Origin: Siphonodentalium dalli
Taxonomy: Eukaryota; Mollusca; Scaphopoda; Gadilida; Siphonodentaliidae
Reading direction: 5' to 3'
Length of the DNA: 64,000 nt
Assembly (NCBI GenBank): GCA_032622095.1
Contig: CP136063.1
Coordinates: 115,032,723 to 115,096,722 of the forward strand
Every line of letters begins with the position of its first letter. Within the stretch, counting starts at the first letter, position 1. This document shows positions 11,253 to 21,868 of this stretch, piece by piece. The notes beneath the pieces are model-generated. The model saw only the letters and a program-made list of their open reading frames with translations. It did not search any database and was not told the DNA's origin. The position numbers and the translations under genes were made by a program.

Positions 11253-11518
11253 TTTAACACTTCCATGACTGAAATTTTTTGAAAATCCTGTGCCAATACA
11301 TTCTCCTATAGAGATATATGCGAGTCTCCTATAGGGAGCCTCGCATATATAAGAGAATACATTGGCCTAACAATATCTACCTTCAATTTGTAAGCCAGTA
11401 CAATCTCTTATATATGCGAGGCAGCTGGGGCTCCCTATGGGAGACTCGCATATATAAGAGAATGCACTTGCTGGCACAGGATCTTTAATGATGCAGCTCA
11501 TGTCATGAAAGGGTGAAA
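11253..11518. mobile_element. TTAA MITE, 'ccatgactgg' subfamily
   Basis: TTAA at 11253-11256 is followed by 'cacttccatgactg'. The right end 'catgaaagggtgaa' is a mutated partner. Two inner inverted pairs carry 'ctcttatatatgcgag' around 11330 and 11430. It sits 70 bp upstream of the exon at 11588. Confidence 0.75.
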
Positions 11519-11587
11519 TAATGAGAAACAACATTGTTTTACATATTATGTTTTCTATTTCTCCTAATTACATTATTTTAATTTCAG

Positions 11588-11727
11588 TCCGTTGTGGTGG
11601 GCAGTGAGAGTGGGAGTGAAACAGAGAGCGGAAGTGAAACGGGCAGTAGTAGTGGGAGCTATTATACTGGAAGCAGCTCCGAAGAAGACAGTTCATCCGA
11701 TCCTGGATATGAAAGAGTAAAAGATAA
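11588..11727 (+). CDS. Exon of unrecognised CaaX-terminal gene (Ser/Glu-rich)
   Basis: The acceptor 'ttttaatttcag' ends at 11587 and the donor GTAAGT starts at 11728. The exon holds 46 codons plus two bases (phase 0 in, phase 2 out), and the last two bases (AA) join the G at 15513 to make Lys. The peptide begins SVVVGSESGSETESGSETG and continues through a Ser-rich stretch with SEEDSSSDPGYERVKD. Acidic-serine runs look like casein-kinase-2 targets, and DPGY is close to the NPxY class bound by PTB domains. The composition suggests a disordered cytoplasmic region. Upstream exons encoding any membrane or folded domain are not identified in this window. Confidence 0.8.
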
Positions 11728-12092
11728 GTAAGTGATGTTATTTTTTTCCTTTTGTTCAACAATTAACATACAATGTGCATGTTCGTGATTATTGCGAGTA
11801 GACTAGAAGCAGTTTTACATTTTAATATTATCATGAAATTTGGATAGAATTGAAGTGTATTGACAGAAATATTTGTCAGCTAAATAATAATAAATGCAAG
11901 AGATTATTTTGAGACCCATCAATTAACTGAAGGGCAGTTAATAATTCCTGGTGGGATGTTAATACACTATAATGCTCAAAATGTTCATGTTATTTCTATG
12001 TAGCAAATATAGAATTCTAAAGCAATGCCGTAGAAGACAAAAATCTCAATTCTCATTTCTTTTCTCTGGGTATATTTTGTGATTTTTGTCAG

Positions 12093-12093
<1 letters not shown>
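11728..12093. other. Intron sequence, no feature seen
   Basis: First part of the 3.8-kb intron between exons 11588 and 15513. It is AT-rich and unremarkable up to the poly(C) run. Confidence 0.5.

Positions 12094-12138
<45 letters not shown>
12094..12138 (+). repeat. Poly(C) homopolymer, 45 nt
   Basis: An uninterrupted run of C ends at 12138 and is followed by 'tcacagtc'. It lies inside an intron of the + strand gene. The true length may differ, because such runs are poorly sequenced. Confidence 0.9.
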
Positions 12139-12140
<2 letters not shown>

Positions 12141-13187
12141 ACAGTCAAAGTGTTGACCTGTTTGAAATTAGTTGCAGGATTGAGCTCTATTTAGCAGGTC
12201 GATGTTCCATTTGGAAATTTTTGAAAATATGAATCATTGGTCATTACTTAACAGCCATACCACTCCTCCAGCTGAGTGCATTAATGCCAGGCATGTTATG
12301 TGGTGTGTCAGCTCATTGTGCTGTCTTAATTACTGTGCAGAAAAAAATCACTTTAAACTCACATGGCTCATTTCATGTTTTGTATAATATATTTGTAATT
12401 GGAGAGAGGGAATATCGACAAAAACTTTTGACGAGCCGAAGCATAATGTGACATGCGCTTAGTATGGCACAAAATCAGCAATCTGCAACTGATGATAATC
12501 CTATAGAAAATTTTGCATCTTTTAAATAATTGCCCAGTCAATTTTCAAAAAAAGTCTAAGTTCTACTTTTGACATAAAATTAAATCAGCTATTTTGGGGG
12601 TACGTTCTAAAACTCTTATAAAAATTCAATTAAACTGCTCCAAGGTACTGCTCCCACTTCAAAATTCATGTTATGAGAACGAGGAACAATTTGTCTGCGA
12701 TAAATTTGGACCTTGGTCATTAATAACATTAGCCTCTTCTTTAATATGCATAGCAGACATCCTCCTCTTTCTCATGTCATCCATACATTTATGCGGGGAA
12801 ATTATATGATGGATATGCTTTAATCCATAATCTCTTTCACTATAACTAAGTTGACAAACAGAAAGTGTCACAGGCCGTCAGCCAGTCCTCCATTCCGAAG
12901 ATCTAGGTATGATTTTTGCTGACCCTGTCAAATGTGTCACCTGGTCAGGCTCCCATTTACCTATAATAGTTACCTATAAAACAAGTTTTGAATAATATAT
13001 TTGTAATCATTGAGAGGGAATATCAAAACAAACTTTCGACAAGTAATTTTAACATGTTTTTGAAAATAATGACTTAGATGTATAAATAATGAATTAAGCA
13101 CTTTCTATTTGACATCTGCAAATTGCAATCTAGTATTTTATGAATGTCTTGTTGAGTTTCATTGTGATTGACACTTTTTTTATCTTA
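12141..13187. other. Intron sequence, no feature seen
   Basis: No exon or clear repeat noticed. Short open frames on both strands lack splice-site support. Confidence 0.45.
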
Positions 13188-13411
13188 TACAGTAATGCTC
13201 TAAATAATCGACTCCTTAAGGCTTAACCACAGCAGAATTATGGGTAACTTTTCAGGATTTAGTCGGAAATATGGCCTGTTGCCATTCATCGGAAAGCTCT
13301 CACTGAGAGCTTTCCGATGAATGTCAACAAGTCATATTTCCGACTAAATCCTGAAAAGTTACCCATAATTCTGCTGTGGTTAAGGAGTCGATTATTTAGA
13401 GCATTACTATA
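13188..13411. mobile_element. Tc1/mariner-type foldback MITE, copy 2
   Basis: Full-length hairpin centred near 13302 ('ctctcactgagag'), starting TACAGTAATGC and ending GCATTACTATA. A small 'ggctta' insertion follows 'ctcctta' in the left arm. Confidence 0.85.
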
Positions 13412-13427
13412 GTTGTGGTTTTGGTGG

Positions 13428-13672
13428 TTTATCCCTTTCTCTACTAAATGCTCATTGACAAGTAATTTCCACAGGAAACATTCAGATGATAAGTTCAACA
13501 AACGACCCCAGGCCATTTGTTGAGCTTATTATCTGAACATTTTCCACTAATTAATAGAAATCCATCTGTACTTGTATTATCTGTTCATCGAAATATCCCT
13601 CCAGATGAATAATTAGATCATTTCAATGTATATATTACTCAATGGTAGAATCCATTAGTAAAGAAAGGGTTT
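13428..13672. mobile_element. TTAA-type MITE, 'CCCTTTCTTTACT' subfamily
   Basis: The left end is 'ccctttctctactaaatgc' and the right end is 'catttagtaaagaaagggt' in its variant 'ccattagtaaagaaagggtt'. The element is a long imperfect palindrome, with 'gttcaacaaac' and 'ttgttgagctt' near the middle. Related copies are at 15946, 28950 and 40884. Confidence 0.7.
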
Positions 13673-13742
13673 AAAAATAGTTCAGATATCCCGTTATGTT
13701 TGTTTTTGCTAATATATCTTCATTTATTGTTGTAAAAGTGGT

Positions 13743-13870
13743 TATAGAGTAATGCCCTAAATAATCGTCTCCTTAACCACAGTGGTATTATGGGTAATTT
13801 TTCAGGATTTCGTCCGAAATATGGCTTGTTGCCATTCATCGGAAAGCACTTATTTAGGGCATTACTATAG
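13743..13870. mobile_element. Foldback MITE, copy 3 (right arm deleted)
   Basis: The left arm is intact to 'ttcatcggaaagc' and then jumps to the final ~20 nt, 'acttatttagggcattacta'. It is a deletion derivative of the copy-1 type. Confidence 0.8.
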
Positions 13871-13962
13871 AATACTGACATAACCCACAGATTTGATAGA
13901 CGTTCCTTATTTAACATTTGCAATGTGTTTGTTTGTGAACAGTTGTTTTCCATGGCACTCAA

Positions 13963-15162
13963 TCAGTGAGATTCACTAAGACTTGTTTTATGTCAGGCAT
14001 ATATGAGTTTAAATACATGACTAACTCCATGTTAGACTGGGCAAACAAATTACTGACCTTACTTTAATATGATAATATGCATAGCAAAATATATCCGGTC
14101 CTGTCATTTGGTGTTAAAAGAAAAGAATCTCCAAACAATCGGAAAATTACTCATGAGCTTATGCGATATGATATGATAATTTTATTGACAATCAGGTCAC
14201 CTTTACAGGTTGAGTATTTTGTACACATCAAAATGAATAGATCAAAACAACCACAGGGTACGAAACGTCCATCGCAAAAAATTACATAATGTTTGTCTGT
14301 AAAATGTTTAAATATCCTGGACATCACAAGTACATATGTTACATATACTCCACCCAAAGCCGCTGTCGTTAATACACCTACACACTTTCAAAAAGGTCGT
14401 CAAGGAGCTTAGTTATCTGGTTGTTACATTATATTCAGTGATAGGGATTGAAGAGATACACCTTTTAGACTTGTTTTCTGTAATTGGCAAGTTTTCCGGC
14501 ATACTTGCTACCCTTGTTGACCTAATGACAGTTAGTTTCAATTGGATTGACATGAACTATCATTTGCTTGACAAAATACGGCTGAGAGCTCGCAATATTA
14601 AAGAAAACAAGTATAAAAAGATGTATCTCTTCAGCCCCTATCATTGATACAGGCTTGTATAACTGAATTCACTTCTCTTACAAGTCGATTTTGGAAATTT
14701 TTCAGGTTGCAACAAAAAAACTTGTTTATTTAAATTTCACTAGTGTTTTTAAAGCGTAACTAATGTCTGAAGGGGGGGCAAAAACACACCCTTTGAGAAT
14801 ATATAACTTGATCCCTCCGACCTAATATGCTGCGAGCATAAACGCAAAAGATTTTGTTACAAGTTTTTGGCAGAGCTACTTCGTTGCATTTTGTTGTCAA
14901 GATTGGATGTTTAGTTCAAGGTGCTTTTTATTTTGTCACAAGCTGAAACCATGGCGGTAAAATGTTTGCTCTTGTAAATTCAATGGTGACCAAAAACTGA
15001 CTTATGTCCTTATGTAAGGCAACAATATCATTGTCTTGTTAGAGGCATGGAATTTTATACAATTAACATTTTTGTTGAATTACCGAATAATGGCTCAGAA
15101 ACTGATATCCTCGTATGAGTGAACAAAACCCATGGCCTGGTGCCTCTGCAAAGTGGAAATTT
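13963..15162. other. Intron sequence with an unassigned open frame
   Basis: Mostly featureless. A 103-codon + strand frame at 14336-14647 has a hydrophobic first half and a basic second half, but it has no recognisable motif and no splice or start context, so I do not call it a gene. Confidence 0.35.
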
Positions 15163-15226
15163 GTGGCACAGGCTCTTTAATGCTGCACCAACGCAGCTCC
15201 CGTCATTAACCCCATGAATGGGTTAA
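15163..15226. mobile_element. Right-end fragment of TTAA MITE
   Basis: 'ggcacaggctctttaatgct' leads to 'catgaatgggttaa', matching the right terminus of copies at 29614-29850 and 36117-36330. TTAA is at 15223-15226. Confidence 0.65.
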
Positions 15227-15512
15227 ACGACCTGGAGAAATAAGTCTCTAAATTTCAAGACAATTTTATCAATATTGTATTATACAGAGTTTAGTTTTCT
15301 TCTGTGAATCTCACCAAATGTATTTAACACCAAAATATTCCATGCTGTTGATGGTTGTAATGCAAGGTCTGACACAGTAGCATCTAAGGCCAACTATTAT
15401 CTCAGTCAAAAACCAAAGAAAATATCGGACTAGGATATATAGTTGTGACTGGTAAGTCATTCCTGCTAATATATGTGTAGATTGCTCGATGGTCATATTC
15501 CTGCCATTTCAG

Positions 15513-15805
15513 GAAGCCAGTTCTTCCAGCCAAATCACCACCAGCCACATTAAATAAATCTGGTACCTACGAAGAACCAGTCCCGCCAGGGAAGATGGCA
15601 GGCATTCTTCGTCACCGTACAAAAGAGAGTCTTGGTACTTCAGGTTATTATGCGGAGATTGACTTTGGCTCAGAGCGAGGTAAAATAGACAACACTGTCA
15701 GTTCTAACCAGGATAGTAGTAGATCGAAAAAGGAGTCGCCAAACTATTTTTACAGTGAGGAGCTTTCGGAAGATGCTCACAAAGAAGGCAAATTCCATCT
15801 TAGTG
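15513..15805 (+). CDS. Exon of unrecognised CaaX-terminal gene (Tyr-motif region)
   Basis: The acceptor 'cctgccatttcag' ends at 15512 and the donor GTATGC starts at 15806. The exon has one base, 97 codons and one base (phase 2 in, phase 1 out), matching both neighbouring exons. It opens with KPVLPAKSPP, a proline-rich stretch that could bind SH3 domains. It has several tyrosines in acidic or hydrophobic contexts: TYEEP, GYYAEIDF, NYFYSEEL. YAEI fits YxxI, as in SH2-binding or endocytic motifs. The middle is Ser/Lys/Asp-rich and probably disordered. An in-frame ATG at 15595 is unlikely to be the true start, because the exon reads open from its acceptor. The function is inferred only as a scaffold or cytoplasmic tail. 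Confidence 0.8.
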
Positions 15806-15945
15806 GTATGCCATTCTTTTCTGATATCAGTGTCTAACATTTTGGCCGGAGTCACACTAATCACAGTTACATCATAACAGTATGTGGTCTGCATTACTGT
15901 GGCATAGTTTCCTGACAGATGCCCATCTCAGTTATTATGACATAG

Positions 15946-16194
15946 CTAAACCTTTCTTTATTAAATACTCATTGACGAGTAGTTCCCTTAGGAAATATTT
16001 CAGATAATATGTTCAACAAACGGCCTATCTTAACAATTCCCACCAATGAATAGGAATCCTTCTGCACTGTATTATCTTTTCGTCTTTCTGTTGTCTGCTT
16101 ATTTTTGTGAACACCCCTCCAAAGGAATAATAGACCATTTCAATATATACTTTTACAACCGATGGGAGAAACCATTTAGTAAAGAAAGGGTTAA
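15946..16194. mobile_element. TTAA-type MITE, 'CCTTTCTTTA' subfamily
   Basis: The left end is 'cctttctttattaaatactc' and the right end is 'atttagtaaagaaagggtta', with TTAA at 16191-16194. It lies 140 bp inside the intron after exon 15513. Confidence 0.7.
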
Positions 16195-16642
16195 TAAAAT
16201 CGCTCTGCAGCCCCACATCCAGAATGATCCACCCAACCATTGGCATCAAACTAACACACAGTTGAATAGCATGGTTCCGAATCTGCTTGTCTAACCGTGC
16301 TGCGATAACTGGAAGGAATATTTGTCACCAAACTGTGAAGAAGTTACCAGGGATCGGGTACCAGTAATGTTTGTTTAACAATTTATCAGCAGTCACATAT
16401 ACACAAAACAATAATGATTAGACAATTACGGTGTCATTTCTTAATAAAATTTGATGACACATAACTGCTTTATGGTCTCAACATATCACCACGCAAAGCA
16501 TTGCACATCTATGTTCATATTCCATGTCCGTTGGCCCTATTTTACAGTTGTTTTGCATATCTCATGCTGAATTTATTTCATTTTTGAACTTGCATTTTAT
16601 TTTCTTGCTTTAAGTTTTGTTAGTTTATTGTTATTTATTCTG

Positions 16643-17235
16643 TTTTTAGCTCAACTTTAGTTGGTGAAGTTTGAGCTATTTCCATGGGATGGCATCCGTT
16701 ATCCATCCATCAACAATTTCCGTTAGAACGCCCTACAGGTAACATCTCTCATCCGATCATCATCAAACTTCATATGGATCTTTGGGGTGATCTCTAAATG
16801 GCCACCGTCAGTCATCTTGGAATTGTAATTTCAATCCATCGGCACAGCTTGCAGCCTGCAATTTTTCGAGAATTGTTTTAAAAATTTACAAGCATATTTA
16901 CAGGAATATTTAAGATCACCTCTAGATGGGAGCCGTAAAATTTGAACAATTATCAATGAAAAACATTGCTGCTAGCAGCCATCTTGGATTTTACTCTTTG
17001 CATGACTAAATCCTTTGACACACCCTACTGGCCACCTCCCTCATCTGATCACCACCAAACTTCATATGGATCCTCGGGGTGACCTCTAGATGGGAGATTA
17101 CAATTGTTTCTGAATGACGTTAAAAAACATGGCTGCCAGTAGCCATCTTGGATTTTATTCTTTGCATGACTATCAAACTCCTTCAGCAGACCCTACAGGC
17201 CACATCCAATCGTCACCAAACTTCTAATGGATTCT
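16643..17235 (-). mobile_element. Pearl/HINE-like element with ~160-bp core units
   Basis: The left edge reads 'tttttagctcaactttag' and then 'gtttgagctatttccatggg', the complement of the end seen at 47216-47256. Core units with 'agccatcttggattttact' recur at about 16810, 16982 and 17141 (spacing ~160-170). On the - strand the end is a hairpin followed by GAGCTAAAA, compatible with a Helitron-type CTRR terminus. That classification is inference. Confidence 0.55.
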
Positions 17236-18136
17236 CTAGGTGAGCTCTATAATAAATAAACATACTAACTTTTCTAATCGGGTGAGCTCTAGAGTAAATA
17301 GACATACCGACATTCCTTATCGCTCCATTAACTGTAACATTTGATATTAGCCCCTTTCCATGTTGAGCTTCAGTGTCATTGACACTTTCATTTGTTTTAG
17401 TTTGGTTTTTCTCAATGATCCTATATTTTTGGTTTTTCAATTTGGCCAAAGTTTCTGACAAATTGTCAAACAAATTCAGAAATTGTAAAAAAATAAATAA
17501 AATGAGTTACACAGCCCACCTCCTGTCGTGGAGTAACTGTGTAAGGTGTGACTCCAGCAATTCAGTTCCCTAGTCAAGCTGTCTCTAATTGTTCTTGCAT
17601 GCTGTCATGTGGTACTTGTTTTTGTTGCAGCCTATATGCTGCAATTCTTGTGGGGCTTTATATTGTTCTCACACATATTTTCCTGGTACATATTCAGCTT
17701 AACTCAATAATAATTAAGAGGCTTGATCAACAAATTGCATAATTAAAGCACTCAGTATTGTCAGGCCTAGTGTGATTTATCGGTTTTGGGACATTACGGC
17801 GATAGGTAGAAAAACAATTGATATAATAATATATTATAATTCTGTCAAATTTTGAATCTAATTCGCCTCCAATTTTGATTGCCAAAAGCACCCAAAATGC
17901 ACCAAATTGAAGGCATTTTTTCAGAATTTTCCTTGAACCCCTTACTAGAGCACTTGTCATTTGATGCTTACTGAATTCATCACCTTCTGAATTTATCAGC
18001 CGTGTCCAGCTTTTCACTCAGAACAGAGGCAAACACTCTTTTGTTGTTACCATACATGTATCAGGATAAGTTTAAAAGGGAACACTCATTATTGATTCAT
18101 GGGCAAAGTATTCTGTAAAGGGGGTTACTAGTATGT
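17236..18136. other. Intron sequence, no feature seen
   Basis: Contains a partial duplicate of 'ggtgagctctag' at 17241 and 17281. No exon support. Confidence 0.4.
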
Positions 18137-18308
18137 TCAAGGCTATAATAATCAATTCCTTAACCACAGCAGAATTATTGGTAACCTTTCAGGATTTAGT
18201 CGGAAATATGGCTTGTTGCCATTCATCGGAAAGCTCTCTAAATCCTGAAAAGATATACCAATAATTCTGCTGTGATGAAGGAGTCGATTATTTTGGGCAT
18301 TACTGTAT
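18137..18308. mobile_element. Foldback MITE, copy 4 (degraded)
   Basis: The left tip is lost ('ttcaaggctataataatc'). The central hairpin is shortened after 'atcggaaagctct'. The right end is 'gggcattactgta'. Confidence 0.75.
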
Positions 18309-18510
18309 ATTCTGTAGATCTTAAAAACCTGACAGTATCTCTTCCAAATTAGAGCTTGTAATCATATTTTTGTAATCTAACCACTGCCTACCATAAACAT
18401 AGAATACAATTGAACATGAGAGTAGACACATTCAAACTTAGTTTGCAATACCAAACTAATTTCATAATTGTGTTGACAGCTGTTTTATACTACTATTTTC
18501 TTGTGGGTGC

Positions 18511-18710
18511 ATAGAGTAATGCTCTAAATAATTGACTCCTTAACCATAGCAGAATTATGGGTAATTTTTCTGGATTTAGTCAGAAATATGGCTTGTTGCC
18601 ATTCATCGGAAAGCCGATGAATGGCAACAAGCCATATTTCCAACTAAATCTGAAGAATTACCCATAATTCTGCTGTGGTAAGGAGTTGATTATTTAGGGC
18701 ATTACTGTAC
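18511..18710. mobile_element. Foldback MITE, copy 5
   Basis: The centre is 'cggaaagccgatgaatgg' instead of the GAGAG loop, so the middle has lost about 20 nt. Tips are 'agagtaatgctctaaata' and 'ttagggcattactgta'. Confidence 0.8.
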
Positions 18711-21700
18711 ATGTAGTGGAATAATTTTGTCGATCTATTAATTTTTCTGCATGTCGTTTGTCTATGATGCAATCAATCCATTTCCGGTATCTCAGTTTCT
18801 CTTTTTAGTCATAAATGATGTAAACTGCCGAGTAAATGCAACACATGCAGTGCCCATTTGCAGTGTTGTCCTATTCTTGTGTTCAATGCTTTCATCATGA
18901 TGCTCACATCTGATGCACCATGTGAAAGTCTTAATGATCATACATTCTAATTCAGCACCAGATGTAGATAATGTGCTGTGTATAAAGTCCTTTACCAAAC
19001 TAATAAATTTGAAATGAATTTCCATTCTGATCAAACCATCGATCTATATCGCGAGATAAAGCGGTAATTGCTTTGTGTCCTATCCATATAATATACGTCG
19101 TGACTAAACCAAATCATTGGTATTTGACCAATGGCTTAAGTTAAGTTAAGTATGCACCACATAGCTGTACATTTGTAGAATAAGTTTTCTGATTTTATTA
19201 CACTATTGTCAAGGCTATTTAACATATTTGTGCATGTATTCGAGATTCAGAAGCCTGATTTGAGCTTCAGCCATAGCATAACTTCAAGTCTACTTATGCC
19301 TATCTTCTGACCAATTTAAAAATCTATTTTGGCATGTGTTGCAGCAATAACAATAGGTGGCAACTTGAAAATATGTCACATGACCTTTAAAAAGCCTGTT
19401 TTCACACTTATTTGAGCTGATTTTTGTCAAATTTGACCTATATTTGACCCTCAATTGTAAAAATATGTATTTGTGTATCTGACTTGAAATTCAGGATATG
19501 AAGCGACATGAAAAATACTTTGAAAATGATCCACAAAAAATATAGGTTGTCCATTTAGTTTTCTCACAACAGCCTCATGTGCATGATACTTCCGGATTCA
19601 CCAAAAAACAGGGAGGTAATTTTGGCAGATTAGGACTCGACAAAAGCCAAGTGATATAGATAGCAGATATTTGTCTGGAAGCTTATTGATGCTTAAAGCA
19701 CCAACCAAATAAGCCTATTTATAGACCCGGTTACAATAATATGATCCAATACTCTTTTCTATCAATAAAGTTTCTAAATATAAACAAAATTGTGTATGGT
19801 TGATGATCCCTGGGCCCCGGGGCATCTTGATAGTGTAACAACATATCTGATATGGTTGGACAACATGTTGCATGCAAAATGTTCAGTGTTTTTACAAATA
19901 TAAACACCTTAAAATTATCAGGCATGAATTTATATGATCACTTGATGTCGATATTGTGATCACTCTATCACAAAATTATTTTTTTACTGCTTCGCTATTG
20001 TAATCTTTAAAATAACATGTTGCTTGTGGCATTTATCTTTTGACAATCAATTTGTTATACCATATTCTTTTTGGTACCAATCATTGTTTATTTCTATCAC
20101 ATTTGCTGAATATATTTAGCTTAATTCTAAAGCAGACTCACAATGGATGCAAAATAGCAATTTCTTATGATTTTATTGATTAGCAACACAGAAGTATGTC
20201 AAAAGATTAGCTAATAGTTTCAATTATTTTTTAGAAATGTATTACATTGATATGTTTCTTCCCATTATAATTTTATTGCTAAAAAAATGGACCTATTGAT
20301 ATCTATATTTGTCAATTAAGGCGAATTGCACTAAAAGGCTTACGTAGAATCCTAAGAGGCCCCAATTAGCAGTGAAAGGCCGCTATTTAATTTAGTTGGG
20401 CAGTGTGAAATTTTAAAGCTTAAACAAAAAAATAATGTCTGGTACCCTTTTCATCTCCATTAAAGATGGTCTTTATATCTCTTACTAAATACATTTTATA
20501 TGGTTCAGCAGGTTTCCATGGTATTAAATAATAGATACATGTGTATTAGTTGAAGTCATCTGACAGGAAATGCTTCTATCAATTAATATTGATTTTATAT
20601 CAATATTTTCTTATATAGTGTGATAATAAATTGGGACAATTTTTCATTACTATTTTTAGAATTTTTGGATAGAGTTATCCCCACATGCTAATGCTCTGAG
20701 ATGTCTCAACTTGATTGTATGTATGTTATACCAGAAAATTCAAAGTAAAATAAATATTAATTGATAGAAGCTTTTCCAGACAGGGGTCTTCCATTCATAT
20801 TTATTATTTTATAGCCAGGAAACTATATGAAACTTATTATAGGAAGAGATACATCATCTATAAAGTATCTGTCAGTCATTGATTTAACTGTCTGCTCTTT
20901 GACAATAAATGCAGTTAGATGTCATTGAAACAGAATATTGCATTAAAATAGTTGTGTGTTTACAAGCAAATTGTTTGGTATCAACATTTATAGGCTATGG
21001 TTTCTATTATAAATATTAGTTGATATATTACTGGTATTAGTATGCATTACGTTAAATTACTTGATTCTTGAAAAATCACATGAAACAGAAATATTGAATA
21101 TATTACATGTGTACTAAAGTTAAAAATACTTCGTTGTATTCTGAAAATAATTTTTTTCCCAGTTTAATAATAGCTGTTATTATATCGTCAGTGATCGATC
21201 TTTCATTGTATATTTCTCTTCACTTAAGATGCAACAAGAGTATTGAGACATTTAACATGGTATAGAGTTATATATAAGTTATATACATATATACAAGGCA
21301 TTCGCAGTGGGTAAATTTTTAAAGTCTGTTTTAAAACATCACAACAAAGAAGATCATGGAGAAATATGGAGAAATAGATAAACTTTGTCCTTATGTTAAT
21401 TATTGATAACTTTATGTTAATTATTGATAACTCTCCAATAATAAATGTTGCATGTTGAAACAAAACTGTTACAGTGATTAATCAACAAACGTCGCTAAAT
21501 TCAAATATTTTAGTTTAAATATGATTTTCAGAATATTTTAACGTCAAGTTTTGATTAAACATTGATTGGCAATTCCACAGTAGTGTTTACATAACAAAGG
21601 TTTTGATATGTGAAATCACATTATTTCAGAGTTATTAATAATTAAAATAAGGACAAACTCGATCTCTTTTGTACATGTACTTTTGATGATAGATGTTTCA

Positions 21701-21868
21701 GACTTTAATAAAATTTATGTTATTTCACATAAACCAACTTCGAAGGCCTTGGGTCCCTTTAAAAGTTTTATTTTATTTTTACAATATGTGAAAAAAGGTT
21801 TTATTTGTAGGATGGGCTTATAAACAAGGTTATTAAATTGTGGTTGAATTATCTATTACATGCACATT
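18711..21868. other. Intron sequence upstream of the minisatellite
   Basis: About 3 kb of AT-rich intron without recognisable exons or known repeats. A ~19-bp tandem doublet 'tatgttaattattgataac' occurs at 21393-21431. Confidence 0.45.

Noticed and set aside
14336-14647. 103-codon + strand frame
   Set aside because: No recognisable domain, no start or splice support, and it lies inside an intron of the CaaX gene.
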